A DNA stretch of 64,000 bases from Rhabdornis inornatus (Eukaryota; Chordata; Aves; Passeriformes; Rhabdornithidae). The DNA lies in assembly GCA_013397075.1 (NCBI GenBank), contig VWZS01004484.1, positions 1,317,821-1,381,820 of the forward strand, read 5' to 3'. Below the pieces are notes generated by a model, which had not been told where the DNA came from, searched no databases, and saw only the letters and a list, made by a program, of their open reading frames with translations. Of this stretch, positions 63,900-64,000 are shown in pieces. A program made the translations under genes and the position numbers. Each line of letters starts with the position of its first letter. Within the stretch, counting starts at the first letter, position 1.

Positions 63900-64000
63900 T
63901 TAACTGTGAGAGGGCAGGTTTAGATTGGGATTGTGAAGAAATTCTTCCCTGTGAAGATGATGAGGCCCTGGCACAGGGTGCCCAGAGAAGCTGTGGCCAC
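63900..64000 (+). mobile_element. CR1 LINE fragment cut by the window edge
   Basis: GAAGAAATTCTTCCCTGTGA, then GGCACAGGGTGCCCAGAGAA and GCTGTGGCC, match the upstream part of the CR1 at 52.2 kb. The element continues past base 64000. Confidence 0.85.

Noticed and set aside
1..64000. tRNA, rRNA, CRISPR, operon or bacterial mobile-element signals
   Set aside because: None was seen; the window has the composition and repeats of a bird nuclear genome.

Overview
The window looks like vertebrate, most probably bird, nuclear DNA. The evidence is the 3' ends of many CR1 LINEs with their octamer-like tails, one solo LTR of a type common in birds, a single CpG island, very long gene-free stretches, and one exon with clean vertebrate splice sites. 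There is no operon, CRISPR array, tRNA, rRNA or bacterial gene. Nearly all open reading frames in the window are chance frames in non-coding DNA.

One gene can be named with confidence. At 58690-58895 (+) lies the first coding exon of the orthologue of human C1orf21 (C8H1orf21 in chicken), a small lipid-anchored protein of unknown function. The exon holds the initiator ATG at 58802, codons 1-31 and the first base of codon 32, and ends at a GTGAGT donor. The rest of the gene lies beyond the right edge. A CpG island at about 14770-16260, interrupted by a 918-base assembly gap (14876-15793), is the likely promoter. If so, about 43 kb of the window is 5' intron, and the untranslated first exon may lie in or beside the gap.

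Layout: 1-14260 is apparently intergenic DNA with a few CR1 remnants. At 14261-14765 two CR1 copies lie in inverted orientation against the CpG island. A second CpG-dense patch lies at 17175-17400 and a third at 24000-24365. From 16260 to 58689 the sequence is mostly unique AT-rich intron with seven antisense and two sense CR1 fragments, an antisense solo LTR with an exact 5-bp target-site duplication (34439-34970), a 21-bp minisatellite (30450-30512), and two adjacent perfect hairpins (54497-54611). From 58896 to the end is the next intron, with three more CR1 pieces.

The 5' leader of the coding exon carries three upstream ATGs. The last opens a basic reading frame that overlaps the C1orf21 start codon and stays open to the splice donor. 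I found no previously undescribed multi-gene system. The strongest oddities are the twin perfect hairpins and the overlapping upstream reading frame.
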